64,000 nucleotides of DNA. Origin: Wolbachia endosymbiont (group B) of Gerris lacustris (GTDB taxonomy: Bacteria; Pseudomonadota; Alphaproteobacteria; Rickettsiales; Anaplasmataceae). Position 1 is the stretch's first letter. Each line of letters starts with the position of its first letter. The position numbers and the translations under genes are program-made. Location: the NCBI RefSeq assembly GCF_964028355.1, contig NZ_OZ034761.1:930001-994000 (forward strand). The letters are read 5' to 3'. Positions 18,712 through 28,626 of the stretch are shown here, in pieces. The notes beneath the pieces were generated by a model. That model was not told the origin of the DNA. It saw only the letters and a list, made by a program, of their open reading frames with translations, and did not search any database.

Positions 18712-19308
18712 ATGATATTTGAAGTAATAAACGCAATACAAAATAATTTGTTAGCGTGCTTTCCAACAGAAACAGTATATGCTCTTGCTTGTAATGCGCT
18801 AGATCACGAATCTATAGAAAAAATATACCGGATAAAGAAGCGTTCTCAAAACAAGCCACTCTCTATATTTGTTAGTGATGTTGATAATTTGACAAATATA
18901 GCAAAGGTAAAAGAAGAATATATCAATTTAATAAACTACTTTTCTCCTGGACCAATGACCTATATTTTACCACTTAAAAATAATAACATATTACCAAATG
19001 AATTCTTTAAAGGTAGTATAGGCATAAGAATTCCTGATCATCCTATTGCGATTTCGATATTAAATGAACTGAAAACTCCAATAGTTGCAACTAGTATTAA
19101 TATTTCAGGAAAAAAAAGTATATGCAAAGCAAGCGATATACCTCAGTCTATTAAGCAACACTTATCTGCAGTTGTTGAAGATGATGAACTAGTTTCTGGT
19201 ATAGAATCTACTATTATTGACTTAACTGGAGATAAGATTAAGGTTTTAAGGAAAGGCAAAATTTCATTACAAACAATAAATAACGCATTTTTAAACCAAG
19301 ATCTATAG
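18712..19308 (+). CDS. tsaC: Threonylcarbamoyl-AMP synthase (YrdC/TsaC)
   Basis: 198 residues of the Sua5/YciO/YrdC family, which makes the threonylcarbamoyl adenylate used for t6A37 in ANN-decoding tRNAs. Visible are CFPTETVYALACNA, KKRSQNKPLSIFV, SPGPMTYILP, IGIRIPDHPI and TSINISGK. It lacks the C-terminal Sua5 domain. Followed by holB after 8 bp. Confidence 0.9.
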   Translation: MIFEVINAIQNNLLACFPTETVYALACNALDHESIEKIYRIKKRSQNKPLSIFVSDVDNLTNIAKVKEEYINLINYFSPGPMTYILPLKNNNILPNEFFKGSIGIRIPDHPIAISILNELKTPIVATSINISGKKSICKASDIPQSIKQHLSAVVEDDELVSGIESTIIDLTGDKIKVLRKGKISLQTINNAFLNQDL

Positions 19309-19316
19309 GAGAAAGA

Positions 19317-20168
19317 ATGAAAAAGGTGATAGGCCACAACCAAGCAAAAAAAAAGATAATGAACAATTTATCTGTTCAATCTTGGCTGATCTGTGGTAAA
19401 AAAGGTATAGGAAAAGCGACATTCGCAAAATCCTTTTCTAATTGGTTTCTTGTCAAAAATTATGATGAAGTAGCATTAGACTTACGAATTGTTGAAGGTG
19501 ATACAATAGGAGTAGAAAAGGTGAGAGAAATGAAAGACTTTCTTCACTTAAGTCCTATTCAATCAGAATATAAAATAGCTATAATAGATAGCTTAGAGGC
19601 AATGACTAATAATGCTAAAAATGCAATATTGAAAATATTAGAGGAGCCGCCAAAAAATTCCAAAATACTTATAATTAGCCATAAGCCATATGATATACAA
19701 ACTACTATTAGGTGTAGGTGTTTTCAGCTAAATTTACTTCCATTAACTTACGATGAAACAAAGCAAGTTGTTTCATCTCAATGTAAATTTGACGATAAAA
19801 TATTTGATGAAGTCATTACTTTATTTCCTGGAACGCCAGGGGTGATAATTGATGTAATAAACAGTGGTGTTTATGAGTCATATAAATATTTTTATACATT
19901 TTTCCGTAATCTAAATAATTCCGATATAATTAACAAAATAATTAATAGTGAAATTGAGCTAGAACTAGCATCACATATCATTCAAACCTCCATTTTAGAA
20001 AGTATAAAGAAAGAAGTAAATAATGTTGAAATTTTGCTAAGTCAGTGGAAAGAAATAGATGAACTTTTCGTTACTGCAAAGCAATTTCGCTTAGATAAAA
20101 AACACGTTTTAGCTAATGTAGTTAACATCATGACACAAAAATATAATACTTTTAACATAAATTCATGA
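19317..20168 (+). CDS. holB: DNA polymerase III delta-prime subunit
   Basis: 283 residues, clamp-loader AAA+ family. It has the P-loop GKKGIGKAT (about 25-33), EPPKNSKILIISH and a degenerate SRC motif (IRCRC). The zinc-binding cysteine cluster of E. coli delta-prime is absent, as in many small genomes. A good ribosome-binding site (AGGAGAAAG) precedes ATG 19317. Confidence 0.85.
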   Translation: MKKVIGHNQAKKKIMNNLSVQSWLICGKKGIGKATFAKSFSNWFLVKNYDEVALDLRIVEGDTIGVEKVREMKDFLHLSPIQSEYKIAIIDSLEAMTNNAKNAILKILEEPPKNSKILIISHKPYDIQTTIRCRCFQLNLLPLTYDETKQVVSSQCKFDDKIFDEVITLFPGTPGVIIDVINSGVYESYKYFYTFFRNLNNSDIINKIINSEIELELASHIIQTSILESIKKEVNNVEILLSQWKEIDELFVTAKQFRLDKKHVLANVVNIMTQKYNTFNINS

Positions 20169-20324
20169 TAAAATCCTGATAATTTAATACTTAAAGTATA
20201 TAACTTGACTGATAATAAATTAACCGTATGGCAATCAATAGAAGTTTTAACAAAAACCATATTGAACATGCAGAAAGAATTGAGTTTAATCAAGAATATA
20301 GCTTCAGATCAAGACGTCACTTTA

Positions 20325-21187
20325 GAGCCTGTTCATAATCTTTTGAGGAGCAAGGCAGTAAAAGCTAGAACGACCATTTGTAGTCTAGTATTGAGTTTAC
20401 GCTCGCAATTTTTCCATAACCGTCTACACTTTTCCAGCCAAGCAAAAGAACGCTCTACAACCCACCTTTTTGGCAATACAACAAAGGTATGTAATTCACT
20501 TCGTTTTATTACTTCAACGGTTGCACCAATAGTCGTTTTTATTTGAGTTGCAAAATTTTCTCCTGTATAACCTGCATCAACTAGTATATTTTGAACTTCG
20601 GAAAGATTTTTTCTTGCGTTACAAATCATCTCTACAGCAGCAGTACGATCTCCGATATTAGCTGTAGTAATATAAATTGCATGTGGCAAACCTTGCGTAT
20701 CTACTGCAATATGACGCTTTATTCCTGAAATTTTCTTGCCGGCATCATAACCTTTTTCTTCAGCAATATCGGTGTTTTTTACACTTTGAGCATCAATGAT
20801 GCAGAAGCTTGTTTTTGTATTCCGACCACTGTTGAAACGAACCTCTCCAACTAATTTTTTTTAAGACAATTTCTAGAACACTTTCTCTATCTTCATTCGG
20901 TTTTTTACTCCATCTCTTGAAGTAATCGTAACAATTGCGCCATTTTGGAAACTCTTTTGGTAGCATTCGCCACTGACAGCCACTTTTTAGCACATAAAGT
21001 ACACCGCAAAATAACTCATATAAATCCAGTTTTCTTGGTTTTGTTTTTTTTCTACAGGATTCTAGATCTGGTAATATAATCTCAAATCTTTCCCGACTTA
21101 TATCACTTGGGTATACACTCCTCATATATCCTAACTTATATACATTATCTCTTAGTTTATTCCTTTCTTGAGATCATGTACAGGTTC
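20325..21187 (-). mobile_element. IS5-family (ISWpi1-like) element, complete
   Basis: Length 863 bp, TTA duplications at 20322-20324 and 21188-21190. Ends GAGCCTGTTCATAATC and GATCATGTACAGGTTC. Nearly identical to the copy at 3604-4466, opposite orientation. Confidence 0.92.
20333..21125 (-). CDS. IS5-family transposase, two frames
   Basis: The N-terminal frame (20793-21125) and the DDE frame (ending 20333) are joined by the same A8 (here T8) run as in the other copy. One visible residue differs (LNTRLQ here, LNTSLQ there). Confidence 0.85.
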
Positions 21188-21708
21188 TTAGAAAAAGGGA
21201 AGGAGCTGTCAAGTGGTATCTATGAAGCAAATTTTAAGCTCAATAAGGCAATCAATATAGCTACTTTGCCAAAAATTGGCTATCGCATGCTCAGTGGCGA
21301 GTTAGTCATACTTAATCATATTACGAAAGAAGAAGTAAAGATTCCTAGAGATTTTCATTATCTTAAAGTTATTAAACTCAATCATGATGACTATAAACTA
21401 ACGTTTTGTAATTTTTTAGGTAATGAGTTTTTTGAATATAAAAAGTATGATCCACAATATTCTGGTCTTTCAGATGAATATAAATTCGTGGATTTTAGTA
21501 GTGTAAAAAAGACTCATAATCTAAGACTTAAGGAGTATGTTGATCATGTACCTAAGTTTTTTGCTACAGAAGGTCCTATTGAGTCTGGATCTGAAAACCA
21601 TGTAATTGATCTATTTGAGCTAGTCATACCAATTCCCGCTATACAAGCAACGAATAGACAATAATGGAAAAAAAGCCATACTGGAGTAAGTAAAATAGCG
21701 AGGTTTAG

Positions 21709-22188
21709 ATGGCATTAAGATCAAAATTATTGGATGAAAAAGTGGTGGAATCAGCAAAAGAGATGTTGAAGAAAGTAAGAAATAATGCGTATGTTGCAAA
21801 AAAACTAAATGCTGTAATTGCAGCAAAAAAGCACAGTATAACAGCTGTAGCAAAAATATGTTGCATTTCGAGAAAGGCAATTACTACATGGATAAAGCAC
21901 ATAAAATTTGGAAGAGAAGAAAAATTATTTTCTCCACCTCAACGCCGTAGAAAAACTATATTGAACCAAAGTCAACTTGAACAAATTGAGGTGTGGATAG
22001 AGGAAAACCCCAATATTACTATCAGAGAAATGAGAATAAGAATCCAAGAAAGATTTGGTTTGAATATCAGCAAATCCACAATACATCGTAATATGCAAAG
22101 AATGAAATTCTCATATATCACACCAAGACCAGTTCATAGTGGACAGGATAAAAATAAGCAAGAGGAGTTTAAAAAAAAACCTCAATGA
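21709..22188 (+). CDS. IS630 transposase OrfA (copy C)
   Basis: Variant with QRRRK and WIEEN, the second sequence subtype of this element in the window. Confidence 0.9.
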   Translation: MALRSKLLDEKVVESAKEMLKKVRNNAYVAKKLNAVIAAKKHSITAVAKICCISRKAITTWIKHIKFGREEKLFSPPQRRRKTILNQSQLEQIEVWIEENPNITIREMRIRIQERFGLNISKSTIHRNMQRMKFSYITPRPVHSGQDKNKQEEFKKKPQ

Positions 22189-22714
22189 AACTATTGTCAT
22201 GCATTCTGAAAAAGAGCTATTTTTCTTCGATGAATCACGGTTTGGTACACATTCAAAAGTTGGACATGGGTGGTTTAAAAAAGGCAGTAGGACACAGGTT
22301 AAGGTAAAATTAGGTAGGGAAAATTTTTATCTCTATAGTGCAGTTAATCCCAGAAATGGAGAGAATTTTAGCTTATTTGCACCAAACGTCAACACTGCTT
22401 GTATAAATATATTCCTTGAACAGATGTCGCAATATTTAGGAATACGAAAGGCTTTTCTCGTGATGGATTGCGCTAGTTGGCATAAGTCAAAAAGTTTAAA
22501 GATACCTAAAAATATCGAAATTATATACCTACCACCATACTCACCTGACCTCAATCCTGTTGAGAGGTTTTGGTTATATATAAAACAGAACATTTTGCGC
22601 AATAAAATCTACGATACAATTGTTCTGCTTGAGAGCGCTTTGTGTAAATTTATTACCTCTCTTTCCCCTTCCACGGTTAAACAACTCTGCAATGCTTCTT
22701 ATTTGGTTCATTAA
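22139..22714 (+). CDS. IS630 transposase OrfB (copy C)
   Basis: Intact DDE half, identical in sequence to the other OrfB copies. Confidence 0.9.
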   Translation: MDRIKISKRSLKKNLNETIVMHSEKELFFFDESRFGTHSKVGHGWFKKGSRTQVKVKLGRENFYLYSAVNPRNGENFSLFAPNVNTACINIFLEQMSQYLGIRKAFLVMDCASWHKSKSLKIPKNIEIIYLPPYSPDLNPVERFWLYIKQNILRNKIYDTIVLLESALCKFITSLSPSTVKQLCNASYLVH

Positions 22715-23000
22715 TAATGAGAGTTGGTATCAGAGACGCTAAAGGCAAAGAAGTGGGAACACTTGCTGATGAATTTGGTTATTTTGATGATCAAAATAAA
22801 TTACACTACTATAATTATCACAAAAGTGCAGAAAGTAATACTTATGATCCTGAAAGCTTCAGTTTAAAAATGATAAATTTAGATGTGAAGAAAATTGATA
22901 AATTTCATCTTATTGCAGAACAAGGTGATATAATCATTCATCCTATTTTGGAAAATTTAGACATATTTTAAAGTTTTTTTAGAGTTATTATAATTAGGTT

Positions 23001-23651
23001 ATGGAAGTTGAATCAGTAAAAAACAAAAGTTATTTCAGGAAAGCAGTAGAATGGTATTGCCACAGATACCTGTTCTGCGTTGTAGAAAGATCTTGGATGG
23101 CGTTAATAGCGTTACTTCTCTTAGTATGTTTATTTTTATCATTACTAAACATATACCTATTACTTCCTGTTAAAAAAGATTTAAATTTTGTGAAGTACAC
23201 GAACCACACAGAAGATGAGTTTTCTACAATACATAAACTTAGTTTTAGTGAAAAAGAAGATGAATACACTTCCATAGCAAGGTACTTGGTAAGTCAATAC
23301 ATTGAAGCATATGAGTCCTTTCAGACTGTTGAGCAAAAGTATCAAGAAAATTTTATAAAAAACAATTCTGTATATAAAATCTATCAAGACTTTCAGGAAA
23401 AAGTAAACAATGAAGCTATTTCATCCAAAAGAAAAATTACCAATACAAACGTAACAACACTATCTATTGACCGATCGACCAAGGACTTAGTTACATTCGC
23501 TGGAAATGCCACTGTAGTTTTTACAGCTGAGCAAAATAAGAAGATGAAAGACTATGCTGTGGAGGTTAGCTTTACTTTGTCAAATATGAAAGCAACTCTA
23601 GCTGGTATAATACCATTTAAATTTATTGTTAGCGGTTATAAATACAGGTGA
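23001..23651 (+). CDS. virB8: Type IV secretion protein VirB8-like
   Basis: 216 residues. A short cytoplasmic N-terminus contains WYCHRYLFCVVERSW, one membrane segment follows (about 33-57), and then a periplasmic domain with the VirB8/NTF2-like pattern (YLVSQYIEAYESF, VTFAGNATVVFTAEQ). The ERSW motif before the membrane segment is typical of VirB8. It stands alone, with no virB9, virB10 or virB11 beside it, so it is probably the second, separately encoded Rickettsiales VirB8. The family call is confident; its role in the apparatus is inferred. Confidence 0.8.
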   Translation: MEVESVKNKSYFRKAVEWYCHRYLFCVVERSWMALIALLLLVCLFLSLLNIYLLLPVKKDLNFVKYTNHTEDEFSTIHKLSFSEKEDEYTSIARYLVSQYIEAYESFQTVEQKYQENFIKNNSVYKIYQDFQEKVNNEAISSKRKITNTNVTTLSIDRSTKDLVTFAGNATVVFTAEQNKKMKDYAVEVSFTLSNMKATLAGIIPFKFIVSGYKYR

Positions 23652-23657
23652 TTACAT

Positions 23658-25166
23658 TTAAAATATTACTTGGTAGCTAAAAAAAATAACTAAAGTGCAT
23701 ACAGCAGTAACAATTGGAGGTAAAATTAGAAGCATTGGTGTCTTTTTAACAAAATAATTTCTAGAAGATTTTAAGAAAAAGGCATTGTAAATTATTGGTA
23801 AGAAGTATAGAGCGTTGAGTATAGTACTAACAATTAACACTAGAGTTACAAACACAGAAAGTATTACATTGCCAGAGTTGAAAACAGCTTGAAAAATGAG
23901 AAATTTACCCCAAAAAGTCGGAGCAGGCGGCACCCCTATCATAGACAATGCACCTATAGCAAATGCTGTCATGCTAATTGGCATACTGCATCCTATACCA
24001 TAAATCTTATCTATATATTTCTCACCTGTTTTTGTTATTATTGCTCCGGCAATGAAAAACAAAGTGATTTTTGCAAATGCGTGGCAAACTAATTGAAAAA
24101 TTGCAACCCTCATGCTGAACTCACTAAAAATTGAAGCAAATAATATAATATACGACAATTGAGAGATGGTAGAGTAAGCAAGCAATTTCTTTAATTCTTT
24201 TTGCTTTAATGCAATCAATGATGCAGTAATAATAGTAAATCCAGCAGCGTACGGAAGCCACCCTCCAGCAAACCAATTTTGCTGCACAAAACGTTGCATG
24301 TTATCGACGCCGAAAGTGTATAATATAACTTTTATGATGATGAAAACTCCGGATTTCACAACAGCAACAGCATGTAATAGTGCACTCACAGGAGTTGGTG
24401 CAACCATTGCTTTTGGTAACCAAAAATGCATTGGCATTAATGCAGCTTTTCCTATTCCATAAATCAGCATAGCAAAACACACTGCAATGAAAGTGATGAG
24501 TGAAGTATCAAATTTGAATATTCCACCACTTACAAAGTCTAAAGTATGAAATTCATTATATAAAAGGCCTATTGCAGGAAAAAATAATACCAAAGAGGAG
24601 AAAAATAGCACGCCAAAGTAATAGCGCCCTGCAATCATTGATTCATTTGTTGAGTTGTAAGTAACCAGAGGGTATGTACTAATAGTTAGAAGCTCATAAA
24701 AAACAAATGTAGTGAGCAAATCTCTAGAAAAAGCAATAAACATTGCACAGCTAATCGATATTGAAAAAAAGCATAGAAAACTTGAGCGATTGCTATCAGC
24801 ATAGTTATTCTGCATATAACATATTGCATATATACTGGTTAGTATCCATAAAAACGATATTAATAAACTGAATATTACTCCGGTAGACTCTAGCTTTAAA
24901 CTAATGTGCAAATTATTACCAAAATCCATGAGAATAAATTGAGAATGATCACCATATACCCAATATAAAGTGCATAGAGATGTATACGCAAATAGAAGCA
25001 TAGAAGAAGCAACAGTAACGCTATTGTTCACTCTGGGCCATTTACTAGTAAAAAAAATAGCTAATGCACTTAAAAGTGGGATCAACGCAGTAATTAACAA
25101 ATAATTCTCAGTAATAAAAAGTGGCAAGGAAAGAGATGTTAAAACAAAATCCATTAAGTAATTCAT
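23658..25166 (-). CDS. mnhD: Mrp antiporter subunit D / NDH-type proton-translocating subunit
   Basis: 502 residues with about 14 membrane segments. The proton-transporter core shared by MrpD, NuoM and NuoN is clear: FYELLTISTYPLV (membrane Glu), GIGKAALMPMHFWLPKAM (Lys and His) and PTPVSALLHAVAVVKSGVF. Sequence pattern favours an Mrp-type subunit D over a Complex I subunit, but that cannot be settled here. No other mrp gene adjoins. Convergent with virB8. Confidence 0.78.
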   Translation of the reverse strand: MNYLMDFVLTSLSLPLFITENYLLITALIPLLSALAIFFTSKWPRVNNSVTVASSMLLFAYTSLCTLYWVYGDHSQFILMDFGNNLHISLKLESTGVIFSLLISFLWILTSIYAICYMQNNYADSNRSSFLCFFSISISCAMFIAFSRDLLTTFVFYELLTISTYPLVTYNSTNESMIAGRYYFGVLFFSSLVLFFPAIGLLYNEFHTLDFVSGGIFKFDTSLITFIAVCFAMLIYGIGKAALMPMHFWLPKAMVAPTPVSALLHAVAVVKSGVFIIIKVILYTFGVDNMQRFVQQNWFAGGWLPYAAGFTIITASLIALKQKELKKLLAYSTISQLSYIILFASIFSEFSMRVAIFQLVCHAFAKITLFFIAGAIITKTGEKYIDKIYGIGCSMPISMTAFAIGALSMIGVPPAPTFWGKFLIFQAVFNSGNVILSVFVTLVLIVSTILNALYFLPIIYNAFFLKSSRNYFVKKTPMLLILPPIVTAVCTLVIFFSYQVIF

Positions 25167-25235
25167 CTTTCTGTTTAGGTAAAGCTAAAATTATATTCAA
25201 GTTATAGAGAATTTGCTATTTTTTAGTTGTATATC

Positions 25236-25480
25236 GGAAGTGTTAAATAAACCATACGTATCAAGTTAAGAAAAAGTGGCATAAGGAAGAAAGGAAATAA
25301 GAAAAAACTATTTTATATATTAAGTAATAAAGTTAGTAATTTATAGATTTTTTTAAAAAATTATCTTATCCTAGATAAGAATTTCCTAAAAAAATAAATG
25401 TAACAAATAAAATGCCAATCTTAAATATTGCTATATTTCACGATAGCTCCTTAAACGCGTATGGTTTGTTGAACACTTCC
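25236..25480. mobile_element. Possible MITE with 23-bp terminal inverted repeats
   Basis: 25236-25258 and 25458-25480 are inverted repeats matching at 21 of 23 positions (GGAAGTGTT.AA.AAACCATACG). The 245-bp interval encodes nothing, is very AT-rich and contains a small inner hairpin (CTTATC/GATAAG near 25367-25381). No clear target duplication. This covers almost all of the gap between the membrane subunit gene and dnaB. Confidence 0.5.
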
Positions 25481-25497
25481 AGCATTCCTAAAGACCA

Positions 25498-26940
25498 CTA
25501 CAGACTATATCTTTCTGTATAATTTTTAAATGCACCTCTATTGGAGTCAAAATGTAGCTTCACACTGCCAATTGGCCCGTTTCTTTGTTTTGCAATGATC
25601 AGCTCTGCAATATTTCTAATTTTCTCCATTTTCTCTTGCCACTCTCGATGTTTATTACTTCCTTCATTTGGTTGCTTTCTTAATTCATAATATTCTTCTC
25701 TATAGAGGAACATTACTATATCCGCATCCTGCTCTATGCTTCCTGAATCACGTAAATCAGAAAGTTGTGGTTTTTTATCATCCCTTTGCTCAACAGAACG
25801 AGAGAGCTGTGATAGTGCAACAATGGGAATGTTTAGTTCCTTTGCAATTGCTTTTAAACCCTGCGTCACTTCTGAGATTTCTTGCACTCTATTTTCACTA
25901 CTCCTTTTTGTTGTTCCTCGAATTAATTGCAGATAATCGATAAATACCACCTCTACATTGTATAGTTGATATAGCAATCGTATTCTGGTACGAAGGGCAC
26001 TAATTGATAGAGCAGGAGTGTCATCTATGATGAAAGGTAATTCGGATAGATCTGTACTAGCATTAATGAATTCATGTAATTCAAAATCACTAATTCTTCC
26101 AGTCATTGCCTTATAATAACCAATGCCTGAATCTATAGTAATCAATCTTGCGGTCAATTGCTCTGCTGACATTTCAAGTGAGAAAAACGCTACATAGTGT
26201 TGTTTATCTGTTCTTTTTTGCAAAATCTTACAAGCATTAAGTGCGATGTTCAGCGCCAATGCTGTCTTCCCCATTGAAGGTCTTGCAGCTATAATTAACA
26301 GATCAGATTTCTGCAAACCACCAAGAAGCTGGTTTAGATCTTGAAGTCCGGTTGTAATACCTAGCGACTCTGGGTTATTCTTCAGCTTGCTGATCTTCTC
26401 AACCACATCTTTAATTGAACTTGCAAGCTTTATGTATGTTTTCTCACCTTGCTTTTTTACTGCTAAGTTGAACAATTTTGTCATTGCTTGCTCAATTTGT
26501 ACCTGTGCAGGATTTTCAATATCGTAGTTATAACTATCGTCAACTATCTCCTGACCGAGCTTGATTAAGCACCTTCTTAAATAAGTATCACGGATTATTC
26601 TAGTCAAGCTATAGATATCAAGTGCAATACTTGCCTTTGCTGCAAGCTTTGCTAGGTACTCAACTCCACCACATTCGGCAAATGCTTTATCATTTTCAAA
26701 AAACATCTTGAGGCTCAGTTCATTGGCAACTATGCCGTGTTTTCTGGTTTTAGATATCTGGGTAAAAATGCTTTGATGTAGTGGATCATAGAAATTATCT
26801 GCTGCAATTATATCTTCAACTGCATCACAAATTCTATTATCACGAATCATTGCACCAATGAGCATTTGCTCTGCTTCTAAATTATGTGGCAATTTACATA
26901 TTTCTTCTCTTGAATCAATGAGGTTAACTAATTCATTCAT
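25498..26940 (-). CDS. dnaB: Replicative DNA helicase DnaB
   Basis: 480 residues. The N-terminal primase-interacting domain (LPHNLEAEQMLIGAMI) is followed by a RecA-like core with Walker A RPSMGKTALALN, VVFIDYLQLI (Walker B), ALSQLSRSVEQR and LRDSGSIEQDADIVMFLYR. Full length, no intein. ATG at 26940. Confidence 0.95.
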   Translation of the reverse strand: MNELVNLIDSREEICKLPHNLEAEQMLIGAMIRDNRICDAVEDIIAADNFYDPLHQSIFTQISKTRKHGIVANELSLKMFFENDKAFAECGGVEYLAKLAAKASIALDIYSLTRIIRDTYLRRCLIKLGQEIVDDSYNYDIENPAQVQIEQAMTKLFNLAVKKQGEKTYIKLASSIKDVVEKISKLKNNPESLGITTGLQDLNQLLGGLQKSDLLIIAARPSMGKTALALNIALNACKILQKRTDKQHYVAFFSLEMSAEQLTARLITIDSGIGYYKAMTGRISDFELHEFINASTDLSELPFIIDDTPALSISALRTRIRLLYQLYNVEVVFIDYLQLIRGTTKRSSENRVQEISEVTQGLKAIAKELNIPIVALSQLSRSVEQRDDKKPQLSDLRDSGSIEQDADIVMFLYREEYYELRKQPNEGSNKHREWQEKMEKIRNIAELIIAKQRNGPIGSVKLHFDSNRGAFKNYTERYSL

Positions 26941-27042
26941 TTTAAGTTTTCAGAGTAATGATTGATTATTGTAGAATATTCAGTCCTTACTTAAAAGATA
27001 AAAAATTTGACTAATCTTGTGTTGCTTATAGCATTAAAGTAG

Positions 27043-27125
27043 GCCCCTGTGGTGGAATGGTAGACACGGCAGACTCAAAATCTGTTGCTTGCAAAAGTAT
27101 GCTGGTTCAAGTCCGGCCAGGGGCA
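27043..27125 (+). tRNA. tRNA-Leu (CAA)
   Basis: Acceptor stem GCCCCTG/CAGGGGC with discriminator A, D-arm with GGTAGACAC, anticodon stem GCAGA/TCTGT with loop CTCAAAA (anticodon CAA, reads UUG), a long class II variable arm (TTGCTTGCAAAAGTATGC) and T-loop GTTCAAGTC. CCA is not encoded. Confidence 0.95.
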
Positions 27126-27147
27126 CTCAAACATTGGAAAGTGCTTT

Positions 27148-27750
27148 ATGTTACAGAAGTTTTTTAATCGTTTATTTTCCATTTTTTCTTCTATAAATGC
27201 TATTCAAAAGGTGAAAAAGGATGATAATGGAATATGTTACGTAACGGGACTTAGACGCTATATCTCGGTATTGCTTGATTTAATTATTATCGTTTTATTT
27301 TTGCAATTTTGCGGTCAAGCCTTAAATCAACTCTTCATGAGCTCAGAGAGTAGTAAAATATTAAGTCAAATTGCAGCAAAATATCAGATGCAAGTGCCAT
27401 TATCTGCAGAAGAAATAGCAATGCAGAGTAGACTCGTTAAGCTACTGATCCTAAATCAAATAGTCCAATTCATTATGCTTTTTAGTTATGTAGCATATAT
27501 GTGGATAAGGTTTGCTGCCACGCCTGGAAAATTACTACTTGGACTCAGAGTTGTGAATGCACAAACTTTTGAAAAACCGACCCTAAGACAAGCGACAAAA
27601 AGGTTTTTTTCCTTTATATTGTCAACTGCACCATTATTCTTGGGTTTTATATGGGCAAGTTTCGACAAACGCTACCAAACTTGGCATGATAAGATCGCAG
27701 ACACAGTGGTTGTCACAAATAAAAGTCTTAAGCGTGATAAAGTGAATTAA
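27148..27750 (+). CDS. RDD family membrane protein
   Basis: 200 residues from ATG 27148 (the frame is open further up but runs through the tRNA). RDD signature: GLRRYISVLLDLIII near the first membrane segment, WIRFAATPGKLLLGLRVVN, and KRYQTWHDKIADTVVV at the end. Three to four membrane segments. RDD proteins are poorly characterised; some are linked to ion transport. It starts 22 bp after the tRNA, so it may share its transcript. Confidence 0.82.
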   Translation: MLQKFFNRLFSIFSSINAIQKVKKDDNGICYVTGLRRYISVLLDLIIIVLFLQFCGQALNQLFMSSESSKILSQIAAKYQMQVPLSAEEIAMQSRLVKLLILNQIVQFIMLFSYVAYMWIRFAATPGKLLLGLRVVNAQTFEKPTLRQATKRFFSFILSTAPLFLGFIWASFDKRYQTWHDKIADTVVVTNKSLKRDKVN

Positions 27751-28146
27751 ATTCGTTAAAAATAAGAAAATTTTAATAGTTTTATTGATAAATTTGATCA
27801 AATGCTTAATTAATGATATACTAAAATAGTAGGTAAAAATATGCCAAGTATTACTCATGATCAAAGTATGGATTCTACTAGCGATAGTATTGTATATATT
27901 GATCATAATGAAATAAAAGGGTGCGCAATTGAGGCGCTAGAACCATTTAAGAACGAATTAGAAGATCAAGGTTTTAACCTTAATGAGCTAGGAACTTCTG
28001 AGCTAATTAAAACGTGGAGTAATATAGAGCGTTTTAAAGACACTAAGTTAAATAACGATACTGATACCAATTCCCGCTATACAAGCAACGAATAGACAAT
28101 AATGGAAAAAAAGCCATACTGGAGTAAGTAAAATAGCGAGGTTTAG

Positions 28147-28626
28147 ATGGCATTAAGATCAAAATTATTGGATGAAAAAGTGGTGGAATCAGCAAAAGAG
28201 ATGCTGAAGAAAGTAAGAAATAATGCGTATGTTGCAAAAAAACTAAATGCTGTAATTGCAGCAAAAAAGCACAGTATAACAGCTGTAGCAAAAATATGTT
28301 GCATTTCGAGAAAGGCAATTACTACATGGATAAAGCACATAAAATTTGGAAGAGAAGAAAAATTATTTTCTCCACCTCAATGCCGTAGAAAAACTATATT
28401 GAACCAAAGTCAACTTGAACAAATTGAGGTGTGGATGGAGGAAAACCCCAATATTACTATTAGAGAAATGAGAATAAGAATCCAAGAAAGATTTGGTTTG
28501 AATATCAGCAAATCCACAATACATCGTAATATGCAAAGAATGAAATTCTCATATATCACACCAAGACCAGTTCATAGTGGACAGGATAAAAATAAGCAAG
28601 AGGAGTTTAAAAAAAAACCTCAATGA
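28147..28626 (+). CDS. IS630 transposase OrfA (copy D)
   Basis: QCRRK / WMEEN subtype, intact. Confidence 0.9.
   Translation: MALRSKLLDEKVVESAKEMLKKVRNNAYVAKKLNAVIAAKKHSITAVAKICCISRKAITTWIKHIKFGREEKLFSPPQCRRKTILNQSQLEQIEVWMEENPNITIREMRIRIQERFGLNISKSTIHRNMQRMKFSYITPRPVHSGQDKNKQEEFKKKPQ

Larger units (their letters stand above)
21627..22729 (+). mobile_element. IS630-family element, copy C (complete)
   Basis: Starts TACCAATTCCC and ends GAGAGTTGGTA, flanked by TCA at 21624-21626 and 22730-22732. Removing element plus one TCA restores the reading frame of the host gene. Confidence 0.93.
20205..22971 (+). pseudogene. Hypothetical protein gene split by IS5 and IS630 C
   Basis: Three pieces (20205-20324, 21191-21626, 22733-22971) join exactly in frame into 265 codons once each IS plus one 3-bp target copy (TTA, TCA) is removed. 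The start would be TTG 20205. The protein is soluble, with an N-terminal helix (LTVWQSIEVLTKTILN), then mixed alpha/beta, ending EQGDIIIHPILENLDIF. No family recognised. The clean rejoining implies both insertions are recent. The last piece could be translated from an ATG supplied by the IS630 end (MRVGIRDAKG). Confidence 0.75.
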
